From: CAYLLT01 sp964591605
GTDB taxonomy: Bacteria > Planctomycetota > Phycisphaerae > UBA1845 > PWPN01
Direction: 5' to 3'
Assembly (NCBI GenBank): GCA_964591605.1
Contig: CAZQEN010000088.1
Coordinates: 1 to 22,137, forward strand
DNA: 22,137 nucleotides
Part shown: positions 7,748 to 15,066 of the stretch, in pieces
Layout of the letters: each line of letters begins with the position of its first letter
Position numbering within the stretch: position 1 is the first letter of the stretch
Made by a program: the position numbers and the translations under genes
Notes under the pieces: generated by a model
Seen by the model: only the letters and a program-made list of their open reading frames with translations
The model's database searches: none
What the model was told of the DNA's origin: nothing

Positions 7748-8100
7748 GTAATCGTCTTCGTTCTCCTGCAGCGCGTACTCGGTCCATGGCTGCAATAGAA
7801 TATACGGCGAGAGAAGGCACATAGTCTCATACAATCTCTGAATCAATCCCATAGAAACAATAGATGCCTCGATCCTGGTCGGGGCAGGGGGGTCCGGGTA
7901 TCCGACTGGTGAACCCCTTCCGGCCGGCGCGGCCGGCGTCGGGGCGCGAGCGGTTGGGCAGGAACTGTTCGAGTGAGTTGACGAACGCTTCGGCGATTCG
8001 GCTGAGGACATGTCTTGAGAGATGCGAGGGGATCGACGCCGTGGTGAACGAGCCCGGTTGATGCGGGGTGAGGTCAGAGCAGCCCGGTTCCCGCCGGCGC
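7748..8100. other. Gene-free gap between usp and asnB
   Basis: I see no supported gene in these 353 bases. They should hold the usp promoter and the asnB transcript end. A GC-rich hairpin (CCGGCC/GGCCGG, 7920-7936) is present. A minus-strand open frame runs through it into the asnB 3' end (8180 to 7827); it has no binding site or family features and I do not call it. Confidence 0.5.
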
Positions 8101-10077
8101 TCACGGTGGCATCGGCTGCGCCTGACGCGACTTCCCATGCCAGGAGCAGAGCACGAGCAGCGACCACAGGAGATCGGCATGATCCTCGCGACGGGTCAGG
8201 TGCTCGTCGTAGAGTCGCGCCGCGGCGACGGACTCCAGGCCCAGTGAGGCGAGGGCATCCCGGGTGACGAGCCCCCCGTACAGGTCACGCAGCTCATGAC
8301 GGAGGAACTCTCCGATGGGCACCTCAAAGCCCATCTTCCGCCGGCTGAGAATCTCCGGCGGCAGCAGGTCGCGAAAAGCGTCGCGGAGCACCCGCTTTCC
8401 CACACCTTGATGAATCTTGTATTCCAGCGGCAGGGCGGCAACGTACTGCACCAGATCGACCGAGAGCAGCGGCACCCGGACCTCCAGCGCATGCATCATG
8501 CTCGCCGTGTCTACCTTGAAGAGCATGTCAGCCGGCAGACTCACGGCCCGATCGGCGCTCATCACCGCATCCAGAGAGTCCTGAGTTCGCGCCAGGCCAG
8601 GGGCACCGGCGGCGGCTGCACGGTACATCGATTCGATCGTCGAGGCAGCCCGGTTCGCCCGCTTTCGGCCCAGCAGGTCGGCCGCGGCGGCGGGTTCGAT
8701 CCATCGCGCCCACGCCAGGTGTCGGCCGATGGCATCCGGCGCGTTGGCCCCGCGGAGCAGCTTGCGCGCCTGGCGGAGTCGATCGAGCACCCGGTTGGAT
8801 CGCGCGGCCGGGGCGAGGCGAAGAAATGGTTCGATCATCCCCCTGCGCACGATGCCGGGCAGACGAAGATAGCGGTCGAGATAGCCGTGCGCCAGATAGC
8901 GCCAATAACCTCCAAAAAGTTCGTCGCCGCCGTCTCCGCTCAGGGCCACCGTCACGTGCCCGCGTGTGTGGCGGCTCACGAGCGTTGTCGGCAGGAGCGA
9001 GCTGTCGGCGAACGGCTCACCCAGATGTCCCAGCACCGGCTCGATGGTGTCGAGCACATCGCGGAACGTGAGGCGAAACTCGTGATGCTCCGTTTGCAGG
9101 TGCTTCGCGACCAGGCACGCATACCGCGTCTCGTCATAGCGCCCATGCTCCGCATAGCCGATGCTGAACGTCTTGACCGCCGGGCCGCCCGCCTGCGCCA
9201 GGCAGGCCACAACGATGGAAGAATCCAGTCCGCCGGAGAGAAACGCACCCAGCGGCACGTCGGAAACACGTTGACGCTGAACGGCTTCCATCGTCAGGCG
9301 CCGCACCTCGCGGAGGGCCTGCGCATAGCTGCTGATTTCCGATCGACCGGACACCGGAGACTGGTCCTGCCCGGACCCTTCGGCCATCGGCCATCGACGA
9401 TCGGCCATGCCATACGGCTCCGGCTCGCGCACGCCCTGGGCGTCAAATCGCAGCACGCGGCCCGGCGGGAGCTTGCGGATGTGTCGGTAAATGGTGTACG
9501 GATGCGGGATGAAGCCCAGGTGCAGGTAGATGTCGAGCGCGTCCGGGTCGAGATCAAGCGGCATGCCCGGGATCATCCGGATCGCATTCAGCTCGCTCGC
9601 GAAGACCAATCGATCATCATGAAAGGCGTAGTACAGCGGCTTGATGCCCAGAGGATCGCGCGAGAGGTGTCCCGCCCAACGGTCGAGGTCGAGAAACGCC
9701 AGCGCCCACATGCCATCCAGCCGTGGCAGGGCCTCCGGCCCCCAGACAATCAGCGATTGCAGGACGACTTCGGTGTCGCTCTGCGTCCGGCAGGGGACAG
9801 GAAGCTGCTCGCGCAGGGTGCGGTAGTTGTACAGCTCACCGTTGTAGGTGACGGCATACCGCCCGCTTGCATCGAGCATGGGCTGGTGACCTTCAGGTGT
9901 CGGGTCGATGACGGCCAGGCGCGTGTGAGCCAGACCCGCCGAGAATCCGTCTCGCGCGTGGACGAACACTCCGCGATCATCGGGCCCGCGGTGCGCGAGG
10001 CAGGCGTTGAATCGATGCAGCAGCCCCTCGTCGATCGGGCGTCCGCGAAAGTCGATGATGCCGGCGATGCCACACAT
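8101..10077 (-). CDS. asnB: Asparagine synthase (glutamine-hydrolysing), AsnB type
   Basis: The 658-residue product starts MCGIAGIIDF, so Cys2 is the class II glutaminase nucleophile. Further glutaminase motifs are LAHRGPDD, HTRLAVID and YNGELYNY. The synthetase half has the ATP pyrophosphatase loop SGGLDSS (281-287), SGDGGDELFGGY, and RVPLL/RRKMGFEVPIG near the end. It makes asparagine, or amidates a related carboxylate in polysaccharide or amidotransferase clusters, from aspartate, ATP and glutamine. Its length matches the long AsnB group. Odd feature: the linker at residues 223-249 is low-complexity and is encoded by heptamer strings (9331-9411), absent in usual family members. The Shine-Dalgarno is weak. 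It is divergent from bamA, with a strong hairpin in the gap. Confidence 0.93.
   Translation of the reverse strand: MCGIAGIIDFRGRPIDEGLLHRFNACLAHRGPDDRGVFVHARDGFSAGLAHTRLAVIDPTPEGHQPMLDASGRYAVTYNGELYNYRTLREQLPVPCRTQSDTEVVLQSLIVWGPEALPRLDGMWALAFLDLDRWAGHLSRDPLGIKPLYYAFHDDRLVFASELNAIRMIPGMPLDLDPDALDIYLHLGFIPHPYTIYRHIRKLPPGRVLRFDAQGVREPEPYGMADRRWPMAEGSGQDQSPVSGRSEISSYAQALREVRRLTMEAVQRQRVSDVPLGAFLSGGLDSSIVVACLAQAGGPAVKTFSIGYAEHGRYDETRYACLVAKHLQTEHHEFRLTFRDVLDTIEPVLGHLGEPFADSSLLPTTLVSRHTRGHVTVALSGDGGDELFGGYWRYLAHGYLDRYLRLPGIVRRGMIEPFLRLAPAARSNRVLDRLRQARKLLRGANAPDAIGRHLAWARWIEPAAAADLLGRKRANRAASTIESMYRAAAAGAPGLARTQDSLDAVMSADRAVSLPADMLFKVDTASMMHALEVRVPLLSVDLVQYVAALPLEYKIHQGVGKRVLRDAFRDLLPPEILSRRKMGFEVPIGEFLRHELRDLYGGLVTRDALASLGLESVAAARLYDEHLTRREDHADLLWSLLVLCSWHGKSRQAQPMPP
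9331..9411 (-). repeat. In-frame heptamer word repeat inside asnB
   Basis: On the plus strand 9381-9408 is exactly four heptamers: CGGCCAT, CGGCCAT, CGACGAT, CGGCCAT. A second run at 9347-9367 reads CCGGACA, CCGGAGA, CTGGTCC, preceded by CCGATCGA. Together they encode the linker between the two asnB domains without breaking the frame. They resemble in style the intergenic word repeats near lpxD and lpxA. Confidence 0.6.
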
Positions 10078-10103
10078 CGTTGAGACAGCCAGAAGCAAAA
10101 ACC

Positions 10104-10147
10104 AAGAGTCGAACGTCGAATCAGGCCGCCGCGGGCCGGCGGCTGAT
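10104..10147. repeat. Heptamer string plus strong hairpin in the asnB/bamA gap
   Basis: Plus-strand 10104-10124 reads AAGAGTC, GAACGTC, GAATCAG in heptamer register; GAACGTC differs by one base from the GAAAGTC word of the lpx-operon repeats. It runs into a hairpin whose arms (10120-10131 and 10137-10147) pair over 11 bp with one bulge around a five-base loop. Read on the minus strand it lies in the asnB leader. Confidence 0.5.
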
Positions 10148-10198
10148 CGAAACTCACAGCCTTCCAGCGACGCTGCTGGACATGCCCCGACCACTGCG

Positions 10199-10204
10199 TA
10201 TCAT
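10199..10204. promoter_or_regulatory. Possible shared -10 for divergent bamA and asnB
   Basis: GTATCATAC is almost self-complementary and offers TATCAT on the plus strand and TATGAT on the minus strand. On the plus strand transcription would start one to three bases before the bamA ATG at 10213. No clear -35 is visible on either side, so this is weak. Confidence 0.2.
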
Positions 10205-10212
10205 ACGCCACC

Positions 10213-12681
10213 ATGGTGCGGTCCACGGTGCAGGAGGTACCTGGCAAGGCAGGGTGTGCACTGCGGCCCTACGCGCGGCAACCCCAGGCTCGAATCTCGT
10301 TTTCTCACCTTCCCGCGTTCACTCCTGCCGGGCGAGGCGCCTTGCTGCCCCTGCTGCTGGTGTGCTCACTGGCAGCGGCCCAGGCCCCGCCGGCCACGCA
10401 GCCCGACGCTGCCGTCCCGGTCGCACCGTCGTCTCCCTATGACGGCATGCTCATCCGCGAGCTGACCGTCGTCGGTCTCGAACGCATCGACGAAAGCTAC
10501 GTCCGCAACCAGGCTCGTACCCGGGCCGGCCAGACCTACTCGGCCGACCAGGTGCAGCGCGATGTGGGTCGACTGCTGCGCACCGGACGCTTCATCGATG
10601 TACGGGCCGAGCCGCAACTCGTCAATGGGCAGATCAACCTCACCTTCCGCGTGGTCGAGAAGGCGGAAGTGGCCGCCATCGAATTCGAGGGCGCCCGCAA
10701 GTTCAAGCGCAAGGATCTGCTCGAGGCACTCTCGTTCGGTATCGGCGACCCGCTGGATCTCTACGAGGTCCGCCAGGGCCGCGAGTCGATCGAACGGTTG
10801 TACCGCGAGAAAGGCTACTCCTACGCCGAGGTCACCATCGACGAGGAATCCATTCAGCGTGACCGCCGCGTCGTCTACACCATCACCGAGAACCAGCGCG
10901 TCCGGATCCGCAGGATCCAGGTGGAGGGCAACGTCACTTACGACGATCGCGAGCTGCGCCATCAGATTGCCTCCAAGACATGGTTCCCCATCCTTCGTTC
11001 CGGCGATTTCGACCCCGAAAAGGCCCAGCGCGATGCGGTGACGATCCAGAATTACTACCGGGACCGCGGTTTTCTCGACGCCGAGGTGGGCTACGAGTCG
11101 GAGTTCCAGGACGTCGCCCGCGAGCGGCTGACCCTCACCTTCCGCGTGAACGAGGGGGCCCGCTACACCGTCAAGGAGATCCGCATCGAGGGCAACAGCG
11201 ACGCGGTGTTCACCGATGACGAGCTGATCGGCGTGATGGAGCTCAAGGTCGGCGAGTTCTTCAACAACATCCGCCTGCGCAGCGACGTGACCAGACTCGA
11301 GACCCGGTACGGCTCGGTCGGCTACATCGAGGCCCGCGTCACGCCGAGCTGGGTGTACGCGACCGAGCCGGAGCAGGTCGTCGTCACGATCACGGTCGCC
11401 GAGGGCGAGCAGTTCAGCGTCGGCTTCGTCGAGGTGAACGGCAACTTCCGGACGAAGGAGAAAACCGTCCGGCGCGAGCTGCGCTTCTACCCCGAGGAGA
11501 TCTACGACGTCACGAAACTGCGCGACGCCGAGAAGCGGCTCAAGAACACGGGCCTGTTCACCGAGGCGCGGATCGAACCCGTCGGCACGAACCCGCGGGT
11601 GCGCGACGCGATCGTCACCGTCGTCGAGAATCCCAAGACGAATCAGTTCATCGCGGGGGCCGGCGCCAGCAGCGACAACGGCCTGGTCGGCAACATCGAG
11701 CTCGTCAATTCCAACTTCGACATTTCCGACCCGCCGCGGTCCTGGGAGGAGTTCTTCAAGGGGCGCTCGTTCCGCGGCGCCGGCCAGACGATGCGCCTTC
11801 AGTTCGAGCCCGGCACCGAGTTCACCCGCTTCCGGATCGATTTCCGCGAGCCCTACTTCCTCGACCGCCCGATCGGCTTCAACGCCAGCCTGTTCGGATT
11901 CCAGCGCGACCGCAGCGGCCACACCGAGCGGCGCTTCGGCGGCACGGTCAGTTTTGACAAGCGGTTTGAGAGCGGCCTGCTCAAGACCTGGGTGGGCGAG
12001 ATCGCCTTCACGGTCCAGGAGGTCTGGGTCCTCGACCGCCAGTCGTTCGCGGCCAAGGACATCCGCGACGTCGATGGGGCCAATTTCGAGCCCAGCGTGA
12101 AGTTCACCCTCGCCCACGATACGACCGACAGCCGGTTTGATCCGAGTACCGGCCATCGCTTTGAAGCGGCTTACGAGCAGTTCTACGGTGATCACCTCTT
12201 CGGCCGGGCGACCGCGGACTACGTCCGGCACTACACCGTGGCCGTCGACGAGCAGGACCGCAAGAGCGTGGTCTCGCTGAGGGCCTCGGGCGGGCAGATC
12301 CTCGGCGACGATCCGTTGTACGAGCGATTCTACGCGGGCGGCATCGGCTCGTTCCGCGGCTTCGACTTCCGCGGCATCAGCCCCCGCCAGGGTCTCCGCA
12401 ACAACAAGGTCGGCGGAGATTTCATGCTCCTGACCGGCGCCGAATACTCTTTCCCCCTCTATGCCAAGGCCCTCCGCGGCGTGTTTTTCGCCGACATGGG
12501 CACGGTCGAGAGCGATTTCGGCATCAGCTCGTGGCGCGCGTCGGTCGGCGCGGGCATCCGCCTGACCCTCGACATTCTCGGCAGCGTGCCCATGGAGTTC
12601 GACATCGCCTTCCCGATCTCCAAGAATGGCGAAGACGATACCCGCTTCTTCAGCTTCTTTGTGGGTCTCCCGTTCTTCTGA
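10213..12681 (+). CDS. bamA: Outer membrane protein assembly factor BamA
   Basis: The 822-residue protein is the central Omp85 insertase of the outer membrane. After the signal peptide (GALLPLLLVCSLAAAQA) come about five POTRA domains (roughly 75-480), recognisable by repeated strands such as IRELTVVGLERI, AAIEFEGARKFK, IRRIQVEGNVTY, VKEIRIEGNSDA and VGFVEVNGNF. The barrel follows, with the Omp85 loop-6 motif SFRGFDFRG and a terminal Phe (FFVGLPFF) as the beta-signal. The start is uncertain: ATG 10213 gives an unusually long 40-residue N-region before the hydrophobic core. A strong AGGAGG (10232-10237) lies inside the frame with no in-frame ATG or GTG at proper distance after it. It heads an outer-membrane and lipid A cluster but is separated from skp by two minus-strand genes. 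Confidence 0.95.
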   Translation: MVRSTVQEVPGKAGCALRPYARQPQARISFSHLPAFTPAGRGALLPLLLVCSLAAAQAPPATQPDAAVPVAPSSPYDGMLIRELTVVGLERIDESYVRNQARTRAGQTYSADQVQRDVGRLLRTGRFIDVRAEPQLVNGQINLTFRVVEKAEVAAIEFEGARKFKRKDLLEALSFGIGDPLDLYEVRQGRESIERLYREKGYSYAEVTIDEESIQRDRRVVYTITENQRVRIRRIQVEGNVTYDDRELRHQIASKTWFPILRSGDFDPEKAQRDAVTIQNYYRDRGFLDAEVGYESEFQDVARERLTLTFRVNEGARYTVKEIRIEGNSDAVFTDDELIGVMELKVGEFFNNIRLRSDVTRLETRYGSVGYIEARVTPSWVYATEPEQVVVTITVAEGEQFSVGFVEVNGNFRTKEKTVRRELRFYPEEIYDVTKLRDAEKRLKNTGLFTEARIEPVGTNPRVRDAIVTVVENPKTNQFIAGAGASSDNGLVGNIELVNSNFDISDPPRSWEEFFKGRSFRGAGQTMRLQFEPGTEFTRFRIDFREPYFLDRPIGFNASLFGFQRDRSGHTERRFGGTVSFDKRFESGLLKTWVGEIAFTVQEVWVLDRQSFAAKDIRDVDGANFEPSVKFTLAHDTTDSRFDPSTGHRFEAAYEQFYGDHLFGRATADYVRHYTVAVDEQDRKSVVSLRASGGQILGDDPLYERFYAGGIGSFRGFDFRGISPRQGLRNNKVGGDFMLLTGAEYSFPLYAKALRGVFFADMGTVESDFGISSWRASVGAGIRLTLDILGSVPMEFDIAFPISKNGEDDTRFFSFFVGLPFF

Positions 12682-12706
12682 CCGGCCCGCCCGCACTGGC
12701 GGCGGT

Positions 12707-13579
12707 TCACCCGGTCTTCGCGGAGCGGCCGATGTTGCGGGCCGCTGGCGTCGTTTCGGCATGCTGAACCGACACCCGGGCGAGCAGTCCGTAATGATCG
12801 CTCACGTGCGTCCCGCCGACGGGCTGATCGAGCCAGAGCCGGGCGTCCAGGGCTTCTATCTGGATCTGGTCGTCGCTTCGGGTCCAGATGTAATCGAGCC
12901 GCAGGTGATAGCCCCGGGCGAGCAGACGGTTCCGCTCGGACTCGACTGTGACCATCTGGTCCGCGGCCGCCCCGCAGGCCTCCACCAGCGCGTCGCGGTA
13001 CCCGCGTCGCGACAGCTCGTTGACCAGGTAGCGGCTGTGGGGGTGGCCCGCTCCGTCGCGTTGAACCTCCGGGGCGGCGGCCTGGTTCAGATCGCCGCAC
13101 AGGATGTGCACGTGTCCCAGCGCGTCGAGCTGATCGAGAAACGCATCGTGATGGTTTCGCTCCGGCTGCGGTGCGCCCATTCCCAGGTGGACGCTGACGA
13201 TGCGGAGCGATCGGCCCCCGTGCTGCAGGTCGGCCAGGAACACACCTTTGCTGGCAAGCACTTCCTTGAAACGTCCCGTGCTGCAAATCGGGTAGTACGC
13301 CGTGCCGGTGACGGCCAGGCGCGTCAGGATGACCAGGCCGGTCCCCATGGGCTTGAAACCGGGCACCTTCAGCGGCCGCAGCAGGGCGTAACCCGGCAGG
13401 GCGGCTGCCATCCGGCGGGCCAGCCGATCGCTCCAGACTTCCTGCAGGCACACCACGTCCGGACGCCGGAGCTGCAGCTCCCCGATGAGCAGCTCCGCCC
13501 GGCGTGAGATCCGCGGCGCCAGATCAACCCCGAAGATGCGGCAGAGGAATGTGTTGCATGTCGCGATGGTCAGAGGCAT
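12707..13579 (-). CDS. Endonuclease/exonuclease/phosphatase (EEP) family hydrolase
   Basis: The 290-residue protein has the metal-dependent EEP fold, shared by DNase I, ExoIII, neutral sphingomyelinase and inositol phosphatases. The motifs appear in order: TIATCNTFL (Asn9), VCLQEVW (Glu47), GTGLVILTR, IVSVHLG (His131), CGDLN (Asp163, Asn165), RLDYIW (Asp229) and VSDHYGL (Asp261-His262). All catalytic and metal-binding residues are therefore present. No signal peptide is seen, so a cytoplasmic phosphodiesterase or phosphatase is likely; the LDYIW/SDHYGL spacing is closest to the sphingomyelinase-like branch, but the substrate is unknown. It is convergent with bamA, with 25 bases between the stops. 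A transposon-like element lies 73 bases upstream of its start. Confidence 0.85.
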   Translation of the reverse strand: MPLTIATCNTFLCRIFGVDLAPRISRRAELLIGELQLRRPDVVCLQEVWSDRLARRMAAALPGYALLRPLKVPGFKPMGTGLVILTRLAVTGTAYYPICSTGRFKEVLASKGVFLADLQHGGRSLRIVSVHLGMGAPQPERNHHDAFLDQLDALGHVHILCGDLNQAAAPEVQRDGAGHPHSRYLVNELSRRGYRDALVEACGAAADQMVTVESERNRLLARGYHLRLDYIWTRSDDQIQIEALDARLWLDQPVGGTHVSDHYGLLARVSVQHAETTPAARNIGRSAKTG

Positions 13580-13652
13580 GGCGCTCCAGGGACGGACATC
13601 CGGCCATCAGTGTCGCCCATCGGAGCGCTGACTGCAATTCGCGCGGCCTCCG

Positions 13653-13769
13653 ATGCCGGCCGGGTGCATCCAGAGTTCAGGGGCAGGTGGGTGGCATGGG
13701 TCCCGGCGCGCCGGGACCCATGCCACCCGGGAGCGACGCCCCTGAGTTTCGGATGCACCCATGCCGGCC
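13653..13769. mobile_element. MITE-like non-autonomous element with 9-bp target duplication
   Basis: The element occupies 13662-13760 (99 bp). Exact direct repeats ATGCCGGCC flank it (13653-13661 and 13761-13769), as a target-site duplication would. Its ends are inverted repeats starting GGGTGCATCC; over 23 bases (13662-13684 against 13738-13760) they match at 19. The centre, 13689-13728, is a perfect 40-bp palindrome made of GGGTGGCATGGGTCCCGGCG and its complement. It has no coding capacity. The parent transposase is not in the window. It lies between the EEP gene and the 92-residue hypothetical gene. Confidence 0.75.
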
Positions 13770-13777
13770 TCGCGCGA

Positions 13778-14056
13778 TCACATGAGCAGGTGCGGCACAT
13801 CGTCAGGGGTGATCCGGCCGATGACCCGCGGCCGCTCGATGACCGCCGCCTGCAGCTCCGCGCGGGCCTGCCGCGCACCGGCCACGACGGCGTCGTCCAG
13901 CGAATCGAGAGGGTCGGTCTCGAAGACCGGCTCCTGCCCCCGCGCCTGCCAGCGCCCCGTGCCGTATGCGATCTGCAACTGCACCGGCGTCTGGATGGCC
14001 AGCCCGTTTCCGACCTGGTCGACCTCAACCGTCAGGTTCAGTTTGAATTCGTCCAT
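13778..14056 (-). CDS. Small conserved-looking hypothetical protein
   Basis: I do not recognise the family. The 92-residue acidic protein starts MDEFKLNLTVEVDQVGNGLA, predicted as beta strands, followed by a strand LQIAYGTGRW, a negatively charged turn and one long helix (LDDAVVAGARQARAELQAAV), ending VIGRITPDDVPHLLM. The codon use has the high GC third position of its neighbours, and GAGG precedes the ATG at seven bases, so it looks like a real gene. There is no signal peptide or membrane segment. It is divergent from skp, with 246 bases between starts, and its stop lies eight bases from the target duplication of the MITE-like element. Confidence 0.6.
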   Translation of the reverse strand: MDEFKLNLTVEVDQVGNGLAIQTPVQLQIAYGTGRWQARGQEPVFETDPLDSLDDAVVAGARQARAELQAAVIERPRVIGRITPDDVPHLLM

Positions 14057-14302
14057 CCGTGACCTCGCTCACCCGGTGTATCCGACCGGCATGCCTCCGT
14101 GCTCAGGTATGATCGGCCATCCCCATCGGCGGGTTCCGTTGAGCGCGGCAGTGGTCTGCTGCGCCGGCCGGCGCGGCTATTATCGGCCCCTGACCCCGGC
14201 TTGCGGAGCCTCCGCGCATCAAGTCTAATGTCGCCGCACCGGCAGGTTTTTCTCTGGACACCCAGACGACGCCTGAGCCACCTGAGCCATAAGGAGTGAG
14301 CC

Positions 14303-14962
14303 ATGAGACGGGGTATCATCGGATTCATCGTGCTGTGCGCGGGGCTGATCGCGTGGACGGCCACGCACAGCTTCAGCCAGAATCCTGCCGGCGGAGCGGG
14401 GGCAGGCAACTGCTGCGGCACCAAGCTCGCCGTCGTCGATCTGGTCCGCGTGTTCAACGACTTCAAACAGACCAAGACGCTCAACGCCAAGATGTTCGAC
14501 ATCCGCAAACAGCTCACCGATGAGGCGGATAAGCGCCAGCAGGAAATCAATGCCCTTCGCGAGGCGCTCGACGGCTTCGCGCCCGACAGCGCCGACTATC
14601 ACCAGCGGAGCCAGGACCTGATGCGCAAGCGGGTTGATCTCGAGGTCTGGCAGCGCATCCAGCTCGAGGAGCTCGGCTCCCATCACCTGCGCTGGATCAA
14701 GCGCACGTACCAGATGGTCACCGATGAAGTGGCCAAGGTCGCCAAAGCCCGCGGGTATGACCTGGTCGTCACGCGCGAGGAGATGGACGAGCCCAACACC
14801 ACCGACACCAGCAAACTCATGCAGGCCACGATGCAGCAGATTCTGAACCGGAAGGTCGTCTACTCGACGCCGAACATCGACATCACCGACGAGGTCCTCC
14901 GGAGTCTTGACGCGGAGTTCGATCGCCGCGGCGGCGAAAAGTCGCTCGATCCGAAGAAGTAA
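14303..14962 (+). CDS. skp: OmpH/Skp-family periplasmic chaperone
   Basis: The 219-residue protein has a signal peptide (RRGIIGFIVLCAGLIAWTA) and the family's first strand KLAVVDLVRVFNDFKQTKTL. A long charged coiled coil follows (about 60-150; KQLTDEADKRQQEINALREA, VDLEVWQRIQLEELG). The chain then returns to the core with GYDLVVTREE and VVYSTPNIDITDEVL. Skp holds unfolded outer-membrane proteins on the way to BamA. AAGGAG sits six bases before ATG 14303. The upstream gap contains a possible -10 (TATTAT, 14178-14183) without a clear -35. In many bacteria skp directly follows bamA and precedes lpxD; here lpxD follows after a repeat-filled gap. The region after about residue 36 begins with a Gly/Cys-rich stretch (NCCGTK), possibly lipid- or disulfide-related. 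Confidence 0.88.
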   Translation: MRRGIIGFIVLCAGLIAWTATHSFSQNPAGGAGAGNCCGTKLAVVDLVRVFNDFKQTKTLNAKMFDIRKQLTDEADKRQQEINALREALDGFAPDSADYHQRSQDLMRKRVDLEVWQRIQLEELGSHHLRWIKRTYQMVTDEVAKVAKARGYDLVVTREEMDEPNTTDTSKLMQATMQQILNRKVVYSTPNIDITDEVLRSLDAEFDRRGGEKSLDPKK

Positions 14963-14967
14963 ACATG

Positions 14968-15065
14968 GAAAGTCGAAAGTCGAAAGTCGAAATCGGCGAG
15001 CTTGCCCGTGGTGAGCGGCGCTTCGACGCTTGACTTCCGGATTTCGACTTTCGATTTTCGACTTT
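14968..15065. repeat. Heptamer-word inverted repeat A between skp and lpxD
   Basis: The left arm is three exact GAAAGTC heptamers (14968-14988) followed by GAAATC. The right arm (15040-15065) is the reverse complement with one mismatch in 26 against 14969-14994. The intervening 45 bases are not repetitive. The left arm starts five bases after the skp stop and the right arm ends one base before the lpxD ATG, so the hairpin fills the gap. As RNA it would form a 26-bp stem next to the start codon. Confidence 0.85.
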
Positions 15066-15066
15066 G

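Noticed and set aside
7827..8180. A 117-codon minus-strand open frame in the usp-asnB gap
   Set aside because: It overlaps the asnB 3' end and has no ribosome binding site. The composition changes along its length and nothing is recognisable. A decayed gene cannot be excluded.
8296..10083. A 595-codon plus-strand open frame opposite asnB
   Set aside because: It is a shadow of asnB, which has Cys2, the PP-loop and all other motifs. The antisense translation has no family features.
10366..12762. A 798-codon open frame on the minus strand opposite bamA
   Set aside because: It is antisense to a clear BamA with correct motifs throughout. Long antisense frames are expected in high-GC genes, and its translation is low-complexity (Asp/Glu/Val/Leu/Arg) with no domain.
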